DNA from: an uncultured Clostridia bacterium
GTDB lineage: Bacteria > Bacillota > Clostridia > Christensenellales > Borkfalkiaceae
Assembly: GCA_934796775.1 (NCBI GenBank)
Contig: CAKVPH010000003.1
Location: forward strand, 77,782 to 141,781
DNA length: 64,000 bases
Direction: 5' to 3'
Part shown: one piece after another, positions 53,953 through 63,600 of the stretch
Layout: every line of letters starts with the position of its first letter
Position numbering within the stretch: position 1 is the first letter of the stretch
Notes under the pieces: generated by a model
Seen by the model: only the letters and a program-made list of their open reading frames with translations
Databases searched by the model: none
Told to the model about the DNA's origin: nothing
Translations under genes and position numbers: made by a program

Positions 53953-54882
53953 TTATTTTAATTCTTCGGCGATGGCGTTGATTTTGCGCAAACGGTGGTT
54001 TAAACAGCTTTTTGTTATGCCTAAAACCGTCGCCAAATCATTAAGGCTAAGCTCGGGATTTTTGCGCCTTGCCTCCGCAGTTAAATACAACTCTTCGCTT
54101 AAAGCTTCAAGTCCGATGGTTTGCTCTATTAAATCTATTGCGCCGCGCTGTTTTACGCTCGCGTCTACCGTTTTATCGGTATTATATAAAAAGCAGTTGT
54201 TTTCGCGGTTTGTTTTATTTTTCATTTCGCGGACGAGCATTGTGTCTACAAGCTCGAAAACGCTTTTATCCGCGCCTATAAAGGCAAGTAAATCCTTGAT
54301 TTCTTCTGAACTTTTAAAGTATACAACCCAACTTTCTTTACGAGAAATAAGCTTAGGAAAAAAGCCCGATTGAGTTAAAACGTCGCATAAGCTGAGCGCG
54401 GTAACGTACATTGAAAACACTATTTCGAAATGATAGCCGGTTGTGCTTTTTTTATCGCCTTTATCGGGAAGAGTAATGCTCCCGCCACCCATAAACGCGC
54501 CGGCGGTATACGCTCTTTTCAGTTCGTCGTTTTTGGCAACGATTTTTGGCGGTTCGAAACAAAGAGTTATTTTACCGTCTTCCTTTTTGCAAATGCCTAA
54601 ATCTTCAAGAATTTTATAGCCGTTTTCGTCCATAACCGAAAAACTGCTGAGCTTGTTTTTTGTGCCGATACTAAACACCGGAGTTGCACCGTATATCCGC
54701 GCGGCAACGTCGGCAAAATATTCAAGACATTCGCTTTGCCCGTTTACCGAAAACCCTATGTTGCCGTGCTGAGAAATTATGCTCCCCGCCGTACGCACAA
54801 AGCCCGAAAATGCAGCTAACTGCAAATTATTAGCTCGCTTTTTTGCGCAAAGCTCACTTTTTGTCTGTTCGGTAAAGTTCAT
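53953..54882 (-). CDS. whiA: WhiA-type DNA-binding regulator
   Basis: 309 residues, usual length. The N-terminal LAGLIDADG-like domain includes AYTAGAFMGGGSITLPDKG (about 124-142) and YHFEIVFSMY, degenerate for nuclease activity. The C-terminal helix-turn-helix is NPELSLNDLATVLGITKSCLNHRLRK (about 272-297). WhiA links cell division, nucleoid separation and, in spore formers, differentiation. In most Bacillota it follows rapZ and yvcK, but neither is present between murB and whiA here. Confidence 0.94.
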   Translation of the reverse strand: MNFTEQTKSELCAKKRANNLQLAAFSGFVRTAGSIISQHGNIGFSVNGQSECLEYFADVAARIYGATPVFSIGTKNKLSSFSVMDENGYKILEDLGICKKEDGKITLCFEPPKIVAKNDELKRAYTAGAFMGGGSITLPDKGDKKSTTGYHFEIVFSMYVTALSLCDVLTQSGFFPKLISRKESWVVYFKSSEEIKDLLAFIGADKSVFELVDTMLVREMKNKTNRENNCFLYNTDKTVDASVKQRGAIDLIEQTIGLEALSEELYLTAEARRKNPELSLNDLATVLGITKSCLNHRLRKINAIAEELK

Positions 54883-54974
54883 AATTTTATCTCCGTGTAA
54901 ATCGCTCGGTCTTTTTGTTTGTCTGCTGTTTATCGGTTATTTGAATTTTTGTTTGTCTGTTTACTTAAAACCGT

Positions 54975-55751
54975 TCAGCCGTTTCGTTTTTTGAACTCGG
55001 CAAATCTTAAATCAGGCGTGGCTCCGTTTATATTGTCTATTCTGTTTTCGGGAATATATATCCGACTTTTCAAATCTTCAAAAAGTTTGGTATCGCCTAC
55101 GCGTTCCGGCGAGTGAGCGTCGGAATCCACAACAAACCTGACGTTGGTTTTATCTATTATGTTCTGCCATTCTTCATCGGTTAAATGCACTTTTTTGGTG
55201 TTTATTTCAAGATACGTTCCGTAATCTTCCAAACATTTTGCAACTTCTAAACTATCCGCAAAACAGCAAAAGTTAAGATGCGTTAAAACGTCTAACGGGT
55301 TGCTTTTTATGGCGTTTATATATGCCTTTGTTGTGCGCCTTACGAGCGCGTTGCTCGGCTTTAATTTAAGCGACGAATCTATAAGGTTTGCAGCAAAATA
55401 TCCGAAATAATCTTTGAACGAATCTAATATTACAAACCTATGCACTCCGGCTAAAAAAACGTCAAGCCACTCGTAATCGGAAGTTTTTACGTCGGTTTTT
55501 CCGTCGGTTCCCGTTATGTTTGCCTCCACGCCCAAAAGCACGGGAATTTTACATTCTTCGCTTGCGGCAATGCAATCCCTTTTCATATCGGGCAAACGCC
55601 GACGCCTCATTCCAAAAGCCGGGTGATTAAAACCGTGATCGGTTATTGCTATGCCTTTAAGTCCTTTTTGTACTGCGGCTTTGGCGTTATCCATAACGCT
55701 TCCGCTGCCGTGGCTATAAGTTGTGTGAGTATGATAATCAAAATCAATCAT
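54975..55751 (-). CDS. PHP-domain phosphoesterase, YcdX-like
   Basis: 258 residues. Metal motifs are YHTHTTYSHGSG at the N-terminus, AITDHGF (about 36-42), LLGVEANI (about 72-79), THLNF near 155 and VDSDAHSPERVG near 200. Proteins of this type are regularly found next to murB in Clostridia, but their substrate is unknown. The start overlaps the end of murB by 8 bases, so translation is coupled. Confidence 0.88.
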   Translation of the reverse strand: MIDFDYHTHTTYSHGSGSVMDNAKAAVQKGLKGIAITDHGFNHPAFGMRRRRLPDMKRDCIAASEECKIPVLLGVEANITGTDGKTDVKTSDYEWLDVFLAGVHRFVILDSFKDYFGYFAANLIDSSLKLKPSNALVRRTTKAYINAIKSNPLDVLTHLNFCCFADSLEVAKCLEDYGTYLEINTKKVHLTDEEWQNIIDKTNVRFVVDSDAHSPERVGDTKLFEDLKSRIYIPENRIDNINGATPDLRFAEFKKRNG

Positions 55752-56637
55752 TAAATTTTCCTATGTATTTAAGTTCCTCGCTTAAAGCGATTCCCTGAGT
55801 TTCGTAAACTCGTTTTTTAACAAATTTTATAAGTTCGTAAATATCTTCAGACGTTGCACCCGCCGACGCGATTATAAAGTTAGCGTGCTTTTCCGATACC
55901 CTTGCCCCGCCTATTTTATAACCCTTTAAGTTGGCGGCATCTATTACTTTGCCCGCAAAAAATCCGTCGTTTTTAAAAACCGAACCGCAACTTCTGCCCT
56001 GCGGCTGATTTTTTCTTAGTTTTTTAAACCTTTCGCGCTTGCTTTCGATTATATCGTTTTCGCCCGGTTTTAAAATAAAGCAGACTGAAATAATAGTTTC
56101 GTTTAAGTCGCGCGTAAAAACGCTCTCGCGATAATCGAACCGACACTCTGCATTATTGTAAATTCCGCCGTCGGTTTTTACATACGAAACGTAATCGCCC
56201 ACGCATTTTGAAAAGCAACCCGCGTTCATTGCGACCGCTCCGCCCACCGTTGCGGGAATACCTTCGGTAAATTCCAAACCGGAAAGGCAGTTCATAAGGC
56301 AGGTTTCCCTTAGTCCTGCAAGCGAAACGCCTGCGTCCGCCGTTACGCTTACGCCGTTTACCTTTATGCCGCGCGCTTTTATCGTGTTTATAATAACGCC
56401 GTCGAACCCAAGATCCGAAAAAAGCACGTTTGAACCGTAGCCTATGGGGATAACTTCAAAATCGCCGTCGCGCTTTGCCGATAAAGCACAAGTTTTAAGC
56501 TGTTCGGCATTTGCGGGAAACACCATAAGGCTGCCGCGTCCGCCCGTTTTATAAGTGCAATACGCGGATAAATCCACGTCCGTCTGGTAAGCTATATGTT
56601 CGTTTTCAAGCGTCTTTATGTAATCGCCTATGGACAT
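55744..56637 (-). CDS. murB: UDP-N-acetylenolpyruvoylglucosamine reductase
   Basis: 297 residues, type II MurB as in Gram-positive bacteria. It reduces UDP-GlcNAc-enolpyruvate with NADPH in peptidoglycan synthesis. FAD-binding elements are TYKTGGRGSLMVFP, PIGYGSNVLFSD and EGIPATVGGAVAMNAG. The catalytic Ser lies in GRSCGSVFKN (about 227-236), and the terminal YETQGIALSEELKYIG carries the active Glu. First of the tightly packed murB-PHP-whiA group. Confidence 0.96.
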   Translation of the reverse strand: MSIGDYIKTLENEHIAYQTDVDLSAYCTYKTGGRGSLMVFPANAEQLKTCALSAKRDGDFEVIPIGYGSNVLFSDLGFDGVIINTIKARGIKVNGVSVTADAGVSLAGLRETCLMNCLSGLEFTEGIPATVGGAVAMNAGCFSKCVGDYVSYVKTDGGIYNNAECRFDYRESVFTRDLNETIISVCFILKPGENDIIESKRERFKKLRKNQPQGRSCGSVFKNDGFFAGKVIDAANLKGYKIGGARVSEKHANFIIASAGATSEDIYELIKFVKKRVYETQGIALSEELKYIGKFND

Positions 56638-56667
56638 CTTTTCTCCTATTTTACACCATTTATTTAT

Positions 56668-57660
56668 TTATTTCAAATATTTGAGTGCGCTTTTTATACT
56701 TTCCGAGTTACGCTCGTAATCGTTTGCAAGATTTTTAAGCTTTGCTATACCTTCCGCAGTTGTAAACGCGGGCAATGCGTAAGAATAGCTTATTTTATCA
56801 AACACGTCGGTAGGGCTGTTTTTTGCTTTGACTTTTCCGCTTTTATCGCAACAGAGCATGCCTATGCCGTCAAGTTTCCCTGCAATTTCGTCGCTTAAAA
56901 TATAATCTATAAACAGCCCGCACTTAAACGCTTTTTCGTCATCTGCGCTTATAACCGAAACGTACTGATACAAATCGTTATAGCCGGCATACGGAACAAC
57001 GTCGATATCTATTCCCTTATTTTCAAGCCTGAACAGATCGCGCTGAGTGCCTACAAGCGCGGCGTTTTTATCCGCATAAAACGAATATACGGCTTTATCG
57101 GAATCTGTTACCTGTTTAACCGGTAAAGTTTCGCCGGATAACTTTGCCGCAAGATACGGTATTGCATTTTTTTGTTCTGAAATAATAAGCCCGTCTGCCG
57201 AAACGCCCTTTCTGGTAATTTTAACGTATCCGCCCATACACCAGACTTTGGCATAGTCGTTGCCGCCGCTCTTTTCGGCTTTTGCTATTGCCTCTTTATT
57301 ATTTTTGTCCGATTTTCCCGTTTTTAAGCTTACGAGCCTGTCGTAAGGAAGTTTTATTCCGCTGCCGAACGAGATCATATCGGGATAAACGTTGTTTAAA
57401 AAATTTTGCTCGGCAGAATAAACCGTCTGCTCTTTTACTATTACGACAGTATCGCTCTTTTTTTGGTAAGATAACGCCGCTTTTTCTAAAAAAGCGCGCC
57501 GCGAGCCGACGCCTCCTTCAAAAGTGTCTATATGCCAAAGCTCGATATAAGTTTTTTTGACGGCTTCAACCTGCTTTCCGCGCGGATAAAAAATTATCAG
57601 GCTTGAAAAAGCAAGTATTGCCGAAATAAAACACAATAAAAAAAACGGCAGTTTTCTCAT
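56668..57660 (-). CDS. Membrane-anchored solute-binding-like protein, no transporter nearby
   Basis: 330 residues. The N-terminal hydrophobic segment (FFLLCFISAILAFSSLIIFY) has no lipobox Cys, so it is an uncleaved anchor or signal peptide. The rest resembles a family 1 extracellular binding protein: YIELWHIDTFEGGVGSRRAFLEKAALSYQK, a YPDMISFGSG ligand loop, and LFIDYILSDEIAGKL near the C-terminus. It is shorter than usual and no permease or ATPase is adjacent. It may be a sensor or orphan receptor. It lies between murB and ppx on the same strand. Confidence 0.7.
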   Translation of the reverse strand: MRKLPFFLLCFISAILAFSSLIIFYPRGKQVEAVKKTYIELWHIDTFEGGVGSRRAFLEKAALSYQKKSDTVVIVKEQTVYSAEQNFLNNVYPDMISFGSGIKLPYDRLVSLKTGKSDKNNKEAIAKAEKSGGNDYAKVWCMGGYVKITRKGVSADGLIISEQKNAIPYLAAKLSGETLPVKQVTDSDKAVYSFYADKNAALVGTQRDLFRLENKGIDIDVVPYAGYNDLYQYVSVISADDEKAFKCGLFIDYILSDEIAGKLDGIGMLCCDKSGKVKAKNSPTDVFDKISYSYALPAFTTAEGIAKLKNLANDYERNSESIKSALKYLK

Positions 57661-57721
57661 AACACAATATATGAGAAAAAAACCGTTTTAATGTATTTAA
57701 AGTGATTATTTAATTATTTTA

Positions 57722-59236
57722 TTACAGAATATCCAAATTCTTTTTGAATATACGCTTAAAGTCGGGCGCGGCATTCATTGCGTCTTTAATTTCAAGAGTC
57801 GCGTCGCCTGCAAGTTCGGTCTTCATTATAACGGAATCGCCGAGTACATCGCAGTTTATGGACGTAACGAGCGAAGCCATGCTTCTATCCAGACTTTCGG
57901 CAATTCTTAAAATAATACCGAGTTTGCGTATAACTTCAACGTCGGTTTCGTTTATATAATCTTTGTATTTAACAAGATCCGAAAGCGAAAAATCGTCGTT
58001 TTTATGAACAGCTACAACTTGCGAAGCAAGCACTATCTCGCGATGGCTAAGCCCGTATATAGCCGAATTTAAAATTATATAACTGCTGTGCTTTTGATAA
58101 TCGTAATATTTAATGCAGGTTCCCGCATCGTGCAAATAAGCCGCAACTTTTAAAATACGCAGATATTGCCTTGGGAATTTATGAAGCACGCGGAGCTGTT
58201 TGAAGAGTTGAACAGAAATGTTCAAAACCTGCTCGACGTGTTTTTCGTTGCAGTTGTAATACTTGATTAAGGTTTTTAAACTGTAAGTTAAAACGTCGCT
58301 TATGGGTTTTTCTATGGTTATGGGCATAGCATAGTTGAACATAATCCCTTCCCTTAAACCGCAGCCGGCTATGGTTATCTCGCTGAAATTCTTATATTTT
58401 ATAAACGAACTTACAGCCGCGAGTGCGCCAGGTAAAATGTCTGCACGGTTGGACGAAATTCCTTTGATTCTCTTCTTTTTATCAAGATCCAGAACCTTTA
58501 ACGTATTGTATATAAGGTTGAAATCGTCGATAGGAATGTGATAATTGTGGAGCATTGTGTAAGGCGATTTTTTCATTACCTTGCTGATTTTCGCAAGGCT
58601 TCTGCATGAGCCGCCTACACCTATTAACTGCGTATCTTCGTCGATTTCGTTAAGCCATTCGATTTTTTTAAGCTGTTCGGTGAAAAATTCTTCTATCTTA
58701 TCAGCCTGCTGTTCGGGCTTTAATCCGTCGTTTGCAAAAAGTTCGGTTAAAGTTACCGCTCCGAACGGAAGCGTTTCGTAATGCAATAAATTTCTTCTGT
58801 TATAATATACGAGTTTTGTCGAGCCGCCGCCTATTTCTATTATTACGCCTTTTGGAATATCCATCGTATTGATAACCCCGCGGTAGACGAACATAGCTTC
58901 TTCTTCGGCAGATAAAACTTTAAGTTTAATTCCGCAGGTCGTTGCCACTTCGTCTAAAAAACTGCGCTGGTTTTTAGCGCGTCTTACAGCAGCCGTGGCT
59001 ACGGCAATTATTCTGTCTATTCCGTGTGCGTCGCACAAACGACGGAACATCTTTAACGTTTTTAAAGTTTCCTGTATGCGCTGGACCTTCAAAAATCCGT
59101 CTCTTTCCATATCCTTGCCGAGTCTTACGCTTTCTTTAAGCTGGTCCACTACTATAAAATGACCGTCACCCAGCATCTGCACGATTACAAGTCTTGCAGA
59201 ATTCGACCCAAGGTCGATTATTCCTATTTTTTCCAC
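57722..59236 (-). CDS. ppx: Ppx/GppA phosphatase with C-terminal HD-like domain
   Basis: 504 residues. The actin-like ASKHA domain covers about 1-300, with GIIDLGSNSARLVIVQM, AVATAAVRRAKNQ and IEIGGGSTKLVYY. A helical HD-like region (about 310-495) contains AAYLHDAGTCI and YGLSHREIVLAS. Members degrade polyphosphate or convert pppGpp to ppGpp; which one applies here is not readable. A promoter (TTTATT-17-TATAAT) lies upstream. Confidence 0.9.
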   Translation of the reverse strand: MEKIGIIDLGSNSARLVIVQMLGDGHFIVVDQLKESVRLGKDMERDGFLKVQRIQETLKTLKMFRRLCDAHGIDRIIAVATAAVRRAKNQRSFLDEVATTCGIKLKVLSAEEEAMFVYRGVINTMDIPKGVIIEIGGGSTKLVYYNRRNLLHYETLPFGAVTLTELFANDGLKPEQQADKIEEFFTEQLKKIEWLNEIDEDTQLIGVGGSCRSLAKISKVMKKSPYTMLHNYHIPIDDFNLIYNTLKVLDLDKKKRIKGISSNRADILPGALAAVSSFIKYKNFSEITIAGCGLREGIMFNYAMPITIEKPISDVLTYSLKTLIKYYNCNEKHVEQVLNISVQLFKQLRVLHKFPRQYLRILKVAAYLHDAGTCIKYYDYQKHSSYIILNSAIYGLSHREIVLASQVVAVHKNDDFSLSDLVKYKDYINETDVEVIRKLGIILRIAESLDRSMASLVTSINCDVLGDSVIMKTELAGDATLEIKDAMNAAPDFKRIFKKNLDIL

Positions 59237-59618
59237 TGTCTTTGCCTCACTCTATTTATTTTAGAAACGCAGTCGCACTCCGATTAAAGCCTCATTTTTT
59301 TAGCGCACGGGCTTTTTACACAATTTAAGTCCTGTTTTTTAATAAACCTAAGTGCGATAACGCTATTTATCAGACTATGGCCATTATACCATATAAATCA
59401 AAAAAAATAAAGGGGTTTCAAAATATTTGTGCAATATTTTTTGCAAGAATTTTCATATTTACAAAAATAAGGAGTTTTTTTACGTAAATCGCAAATATTT
59501 CGCAGTTTGCATTTAAAAAAATCATTTTTATCGTATTTTTATAAAGCAAATGACAGATTTTTACTTTTATGCAATATGACTAAAATTTAAACGGCTTTAT
59601 TGCTTTTAAAAAAAATTG
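59237..59618. other. 382-base AT-rich intergenic region
   Basis: I see no gene here. It holds a promoter for the Ppx/GppA gene at 59383-59411 (minus strand: TTTATT, 17 bases, TATAAT). The rest, 59412-59618, is AT-rich with no stable hairpin, tRNA or repeat that I could recognise. Confidence 0.6.
59383..59411 (-). promoter_or_regulatory. Promoter of the Ppx/GppA gene
   Basis: TATAAT (59388-59383) is consensus; the -35 TTTATT (59411-59406) is weak; spacing is 17. It lies about 147 bases upstream of the ATG. Confidence 0.5.
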
Positions 59619-60038
59619 TTATGCCTTTTTGCCCGCGTTTTTTTTGCTTGTAAAACTTTTGTTTTCGGTGCTATTGCCCGCTTTTTGTAATAACCAGAAC
59701 TGATAAACAGCCAACGCGCATAAAAACGCGCCGAAAAACTTTTTTTGAATGTTTCCGCTTATAATTCGTTCTACAAAACTTGCGCCGACGGAAACTACGA
59801 GAGCAACCGACGCAATGGGAATTATGCCTTTTATTTTTATAAGTTTATTTTTTGCGTGAACTATAAGCGCGCCGATAGCCATAGGCACGAACGCTACGAG
59901 ATTTACCGTTTGCGAAAAACTCTGGTCAAAGCCGAAAAGCAGCGTAAGCGCGGGTATTAAAAGCGTGCCGCCGCCCATACCCATTCCGCCAAGCACTCCG
60001 CCGCCCACGCCGGTAAGAAAAATTAAAACGTATTTCAT
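59619..60038 (-). CDS. TSUP (TauE/SafE) family membrane protein, half-size, second of pair
   Basis: 139 residues with four predicted membrane helices, half the usual eight of TSUP anion exporters. The N-terminal GVGGGVLGGMGMGGGTLLIPALTLL is the repeat signature of the family, and a Lys/Asn-rich cytoplasmic tail closes it. The gene 68 bases upstream encodes the other half, so the two proteins probably assemble into one transporter for sulfite, sulfoacetate or a similar anion. Substrate unknown. Confidence 0.85.
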   Translation of the reverse strand: MKYVLIFLTGVGGGVLGGMGMGGGTLLIPALTLLFGFDQSFSQTVNLVAFVPMAIGALIVHAKNKLIKIKGIIPIASVALVVSVGASFVERIISGNIQKKFFGAFLCALAVYQFWLLQKAGNSTENKSFTSKKNAGKKA

Positions 60039-60106
60039 ATGTAAATAAATAATTGCCGATGAAATAATCGTGTATTATTCCAGTCGCGCCCGCTTATTCT
60101 CGTTTT

Positions 60107-60475
60107 TTAAGCTGCCATTTTTACGCCCGCAATCAGCATTACGATGCAAAAAAAATAGCCTATAACCGCATTATCGGTCTTTTTAAGCAACAACGCGCCT
60201 AAAATTCCGCCCATGGTAACGCCTGCAGAGCATACCAAAAGCACGTCCCAAAGCACGTCCACACTGAAAATATATACCGCCGCGCTAACGACGGTTACCG
60301 GTAAAATTATGGCAATCGAAGTTGCGTGAGCGTTTTTTTCTTTATAAGAATACGCTCGTTCTAAAAGCGGGACGGCGACCATTCCGCCGCCACCGCCGAA
60401 AAATCCGTTTATAAAACCTATTATCGCACCGAAAATATACGGTATAAATGCATTTTTACGTTTAACCATAACCAT
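60107..60475 (-). CDS. TSUP (TauE/SafE) family membrane protein, half-size, first of pair
   Basis: 122 residues, four helices. The signature is IIGFINGFFGGGGGMVAVPLLE, matching the first inverted repeat of full-length TSUP proteins. A helix-rich KKTDNAVIGYFFCIVMLIAGVKM ends it. With the following half-size gene it likely makes a heteromeric eight-helix carrier. The two halves are not a frameshifted single gene: each has its own start, and a spacer of about 70 bases separates them. Confidence 0.85.
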   Translation of the reverse strand: MVMVKRKNAFIPYIFGAIIGFINGFFGGGGGMVAVPLLERAYSYKEKNAHATSIAIILPVTVVSAAVYIFSVDVLWDVLLVCSAGVTMGGILGALLLKKTDNAVIGYFFCIVMLIAGVKMAA

Positions 60476-60595
60476 AGTTTCCGTCTTTTTGCAAAATTTA
60501 AACCCGTGATAATATTTTTTTTGAACTCATGCCGAAAGGCTTAATCCTGTTTTCCCTCCAAAAATAGGTTTTTTTCAAAATTTATGCTTAAAAAC

Positions 60596-60614
60596 ATTGA
60601 TTTATAAAATCAAT
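60596..60614 (+). promoter_or_regulatory. Palindrome covering the -35 box of the surface-lipoprotein gene
   Basis: ATTGATTT-ATA-AAATCAAT has perfect 8-bp arms and overlaps the -35 hexamer at 60597-60602, a typical repressor position. Confidence 0.45.
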
Positions 60615-60625
60615 TATAGTATAAT
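60597..60625 (+). promoter_or_regulatory. Promoter of the 1039-residue lipoprotein gene
   Basis: TTGATT (60597-60602), 17 bases, TATAAT (60620-60625), about 46 bases upstream of the ATG, which has AAAGGTG as ribosome site. Confidence 0.75.
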
Positions 60626-60670
60626 ATAAAAAGTGTAAAAAACTACTTAATTCATTTTGAAAGGTGTAAC

Positions 60671-63600
60671 ATGAAAAAAGCAACTAAGTTTGATTTTAAA
60701 ACTTTACTCGTTCTTCTTCTTTCGCTTACGCTTTGCTTGTCGATGGTATTTGCCGCCGCTTGCAGCGACGCAAAAGATTCGTCCTCTTCAAGCTCTTCAA
60801 GCACAGAAGAAGAAACCTATCCCACGGATTACCAGCAAGTCACCAACGGCGACTTCGAGTTTTCCACTTTCACAAAGAAGAAAGCAAGCGATTATCCCGT
60901 TTCGTCCTCTATCGGTTGGACTTTATCGAGAAACTCCACTTCTTCAAACTATGCTAAGTCAGATTGTCCGTCCGGTATAATCGACACTAACAAAGAACTT
61001 TACAACGCTTCGGAAAAGAATTTTTCAAGCGTAAACCCCAAAACCCCGTTTGACTACGAAGGGTTGGTTGACAGTAAAGATTACATCGAAGCGGACGCCG
61101 AAGCTAACGACGACGGTCTTGTTACCAAAGGCAGCAAGATTTTAATGATTCACAACCGCACCACTACCGAAGGCAGAGGTACGGCTCAGAAGTTCACTTC
61201 GTCAAAGACTCTTTCGCTTAGCCATAACGAATATGCAGAACTCTCCGTTTGGGTATTAACCCGCGGCATTGACGGCGCGGAGCTGAAATCTTTGGCAGAA
61301 GGTTCTGAAACCGGCGCATACGTTGCTATTCAGAACACTATATCTTCTACCCGCGATCCGTTCATCATCAAGAACATCAATACCAAAGGCGAATGGGTTA
61401 AATACACTGTTTACCTTTCCGCTTCTGATTTTGCTACTTCTTCATTCAAGATAGTTTTAGGTCTTGGTTTCGGTCAGGATAAAATTACAAACGAATACGT
61501 TGAAGGTTACGCTTTCTTTGATAACGTAAACTTTAAAATTATCGATAAAAAGGCATATGACGAAGCTGTTTCGGCTATTGACGGCGCAAACAAATACAAC
61601 GTTTACAACGATTCAAACGAATTAGTTGCGGCAGACGCACTTATTGCCAACGAATGGAATGCAACTTATTTGAAAAATGAGGACAAGCAGTACAGCAATC
61701 AGAAATACGTTCTTTCTCACACGAGAGCCGGCAAACTTACATCCACTTTATCCGGTGAACTTTTAACTGCCGATACAGGAGATAAAAATCTTCCCGAAGT
61801 TAAAGACCTCCCCGACGGAACGGCTAAAGCAGTTGATTCTATATCAGACGCTTACACCGCTTGCGGCATTGCAGACGACAAGAAGCTCCCCGAAGAAAAA
61901 GGCGCAGGCAAAGCTCTTTACTTTAACTATGCGGCAAATGCTCCCACGACTTACTCCTACACTACCGCAGAATATACCGTTAAAGCGGGCGATTGCTTAA
62001 AGCTTTCGTTCTGGGTAAAAGCAGAAGTAAGATATCCCACCGAGCGTGCGCTCACAGTTACTTTGAACGACCTTGGCAACGGAGTTTCCGAAGATCATAT
62101 CGTTAAAACCACTATTGCCGACAACGTAAACACTAAAGATTACGAAAACGACAATTACAACGGTTGGTGTGAATATATCGTTTATGTAAACAATACCTCT
62201 GATTTGGAAGGCAAAGAAACCGACAGAAAATTCACTTTGACTTTTGATTTCGGTATCACTTCCATTTCCGATTATAATAACAACACCTGGAACTTGACGA
62301 GCGGTTATGCTATTATCGCAGGTTTTGACGGTTACGTTATGACCGAAGAAGATTACAACATTGCAGATACTTCTTCTTACTCCTACGCTAAGAAAGTTAC
62401 TCTTTCGGCAGATCTTCCCAACGGAAACGAAAGCAAAAATACCGATTCTTATAACTTCTCTTACAGTGCGGCAGATAACGTTAAGATTAAAACCGGCGTT
62501 GCGTCAAACGTTTTAAGATATTCTCTTATAAAGGGTAACTCGAAAGCGGCAGGCAACACCAGCGACGAAGCTTTAAGCGGCTACGGCAACCCCGACGGCG
62601 TTGTTGCAGGTCTTATAAATACCGAATATACAAGCACTTATGCCGATGCAGTAAAGGGTCTTGAAAGGATCGGCGAAAACACACATCTCCAACCTTTACT
62701 TATTGATAACACCGGTAAGAACGCAGCTTACGGTTATATGGGACAATCCGCTACTTTATCGGCGAACACCACTACCCTTATTACCGTTAAGGTTTACGTA
62801 ACCGGAAACGCAGTTGCTCGTATTTACCTTGTAAATTCCGACGCGCTCGACGGATTTAACACCATGCAGCTTTACGGCGAAGGTAAAGAAAATTACACCG
62901 CCGAAGTTAAAGAAGATTTTGTAATTGAAGTAACCGCAGCTGACTGCGTAAACGGTTGGTTCACCGCTACTTTCTGCATTACCACCGGAAACGAAGCTAA
63001 GAACTATCGCCCTGAATTCTGGATAGGCGATCGCAACAGCGAAACCGCAACCGAAGGCGTTGTTTACTTTGATTCTTACACTGTAAATTCGTCTGTTGAC
63101 GCTGACGCATTAAAAGCAGAACTTGCAAACAAGGGCGACAAAATAAATAAGAGCGTTTCTTATAAACGTCTTCCCACTACCGTTAAGTACACCGACGAAA
63201 ACAACAAGGAAGTTACCAAAGATTTCGACGGATACGACGCTACCCCCGTTTATGAAGTTTATCGCACAAGCAAGGCTGTATTTGCTACGTTTGCAACTAT
63301 CGACGTTGAACATGAATTAGACAAGACGAGCGGTTCTTCTACCGACAGTTCTTCGTCCTCTTCGTCTGAAACTTCTTCGTCAACCGAAACTTCGTTCAAC
63401 TGGGCACTCCAAATCACTTCTATCATAATCGCGGCAATACTTATCGTTCTTCTCGCAGTAGTTCTTATTAAGATGATAGTTGACAAGAACAGCAGCAAGA
63501 AACATAAGACCGTTGCTTATTACGATCGTGACAGCAGAGATAAAGCGCATTTGAACATTGAAGCCAAAAAGGTAAGAAACAGCGCAAAGAGCAATGATGC

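Noticed and set aside
60107..60475. TSUP half considered as a frameshifted pseudogene
   Set aside because: Both halves have own starts, a noncoding spacer and complete four-helix units, so a split transporter is more likely than a broken gene.
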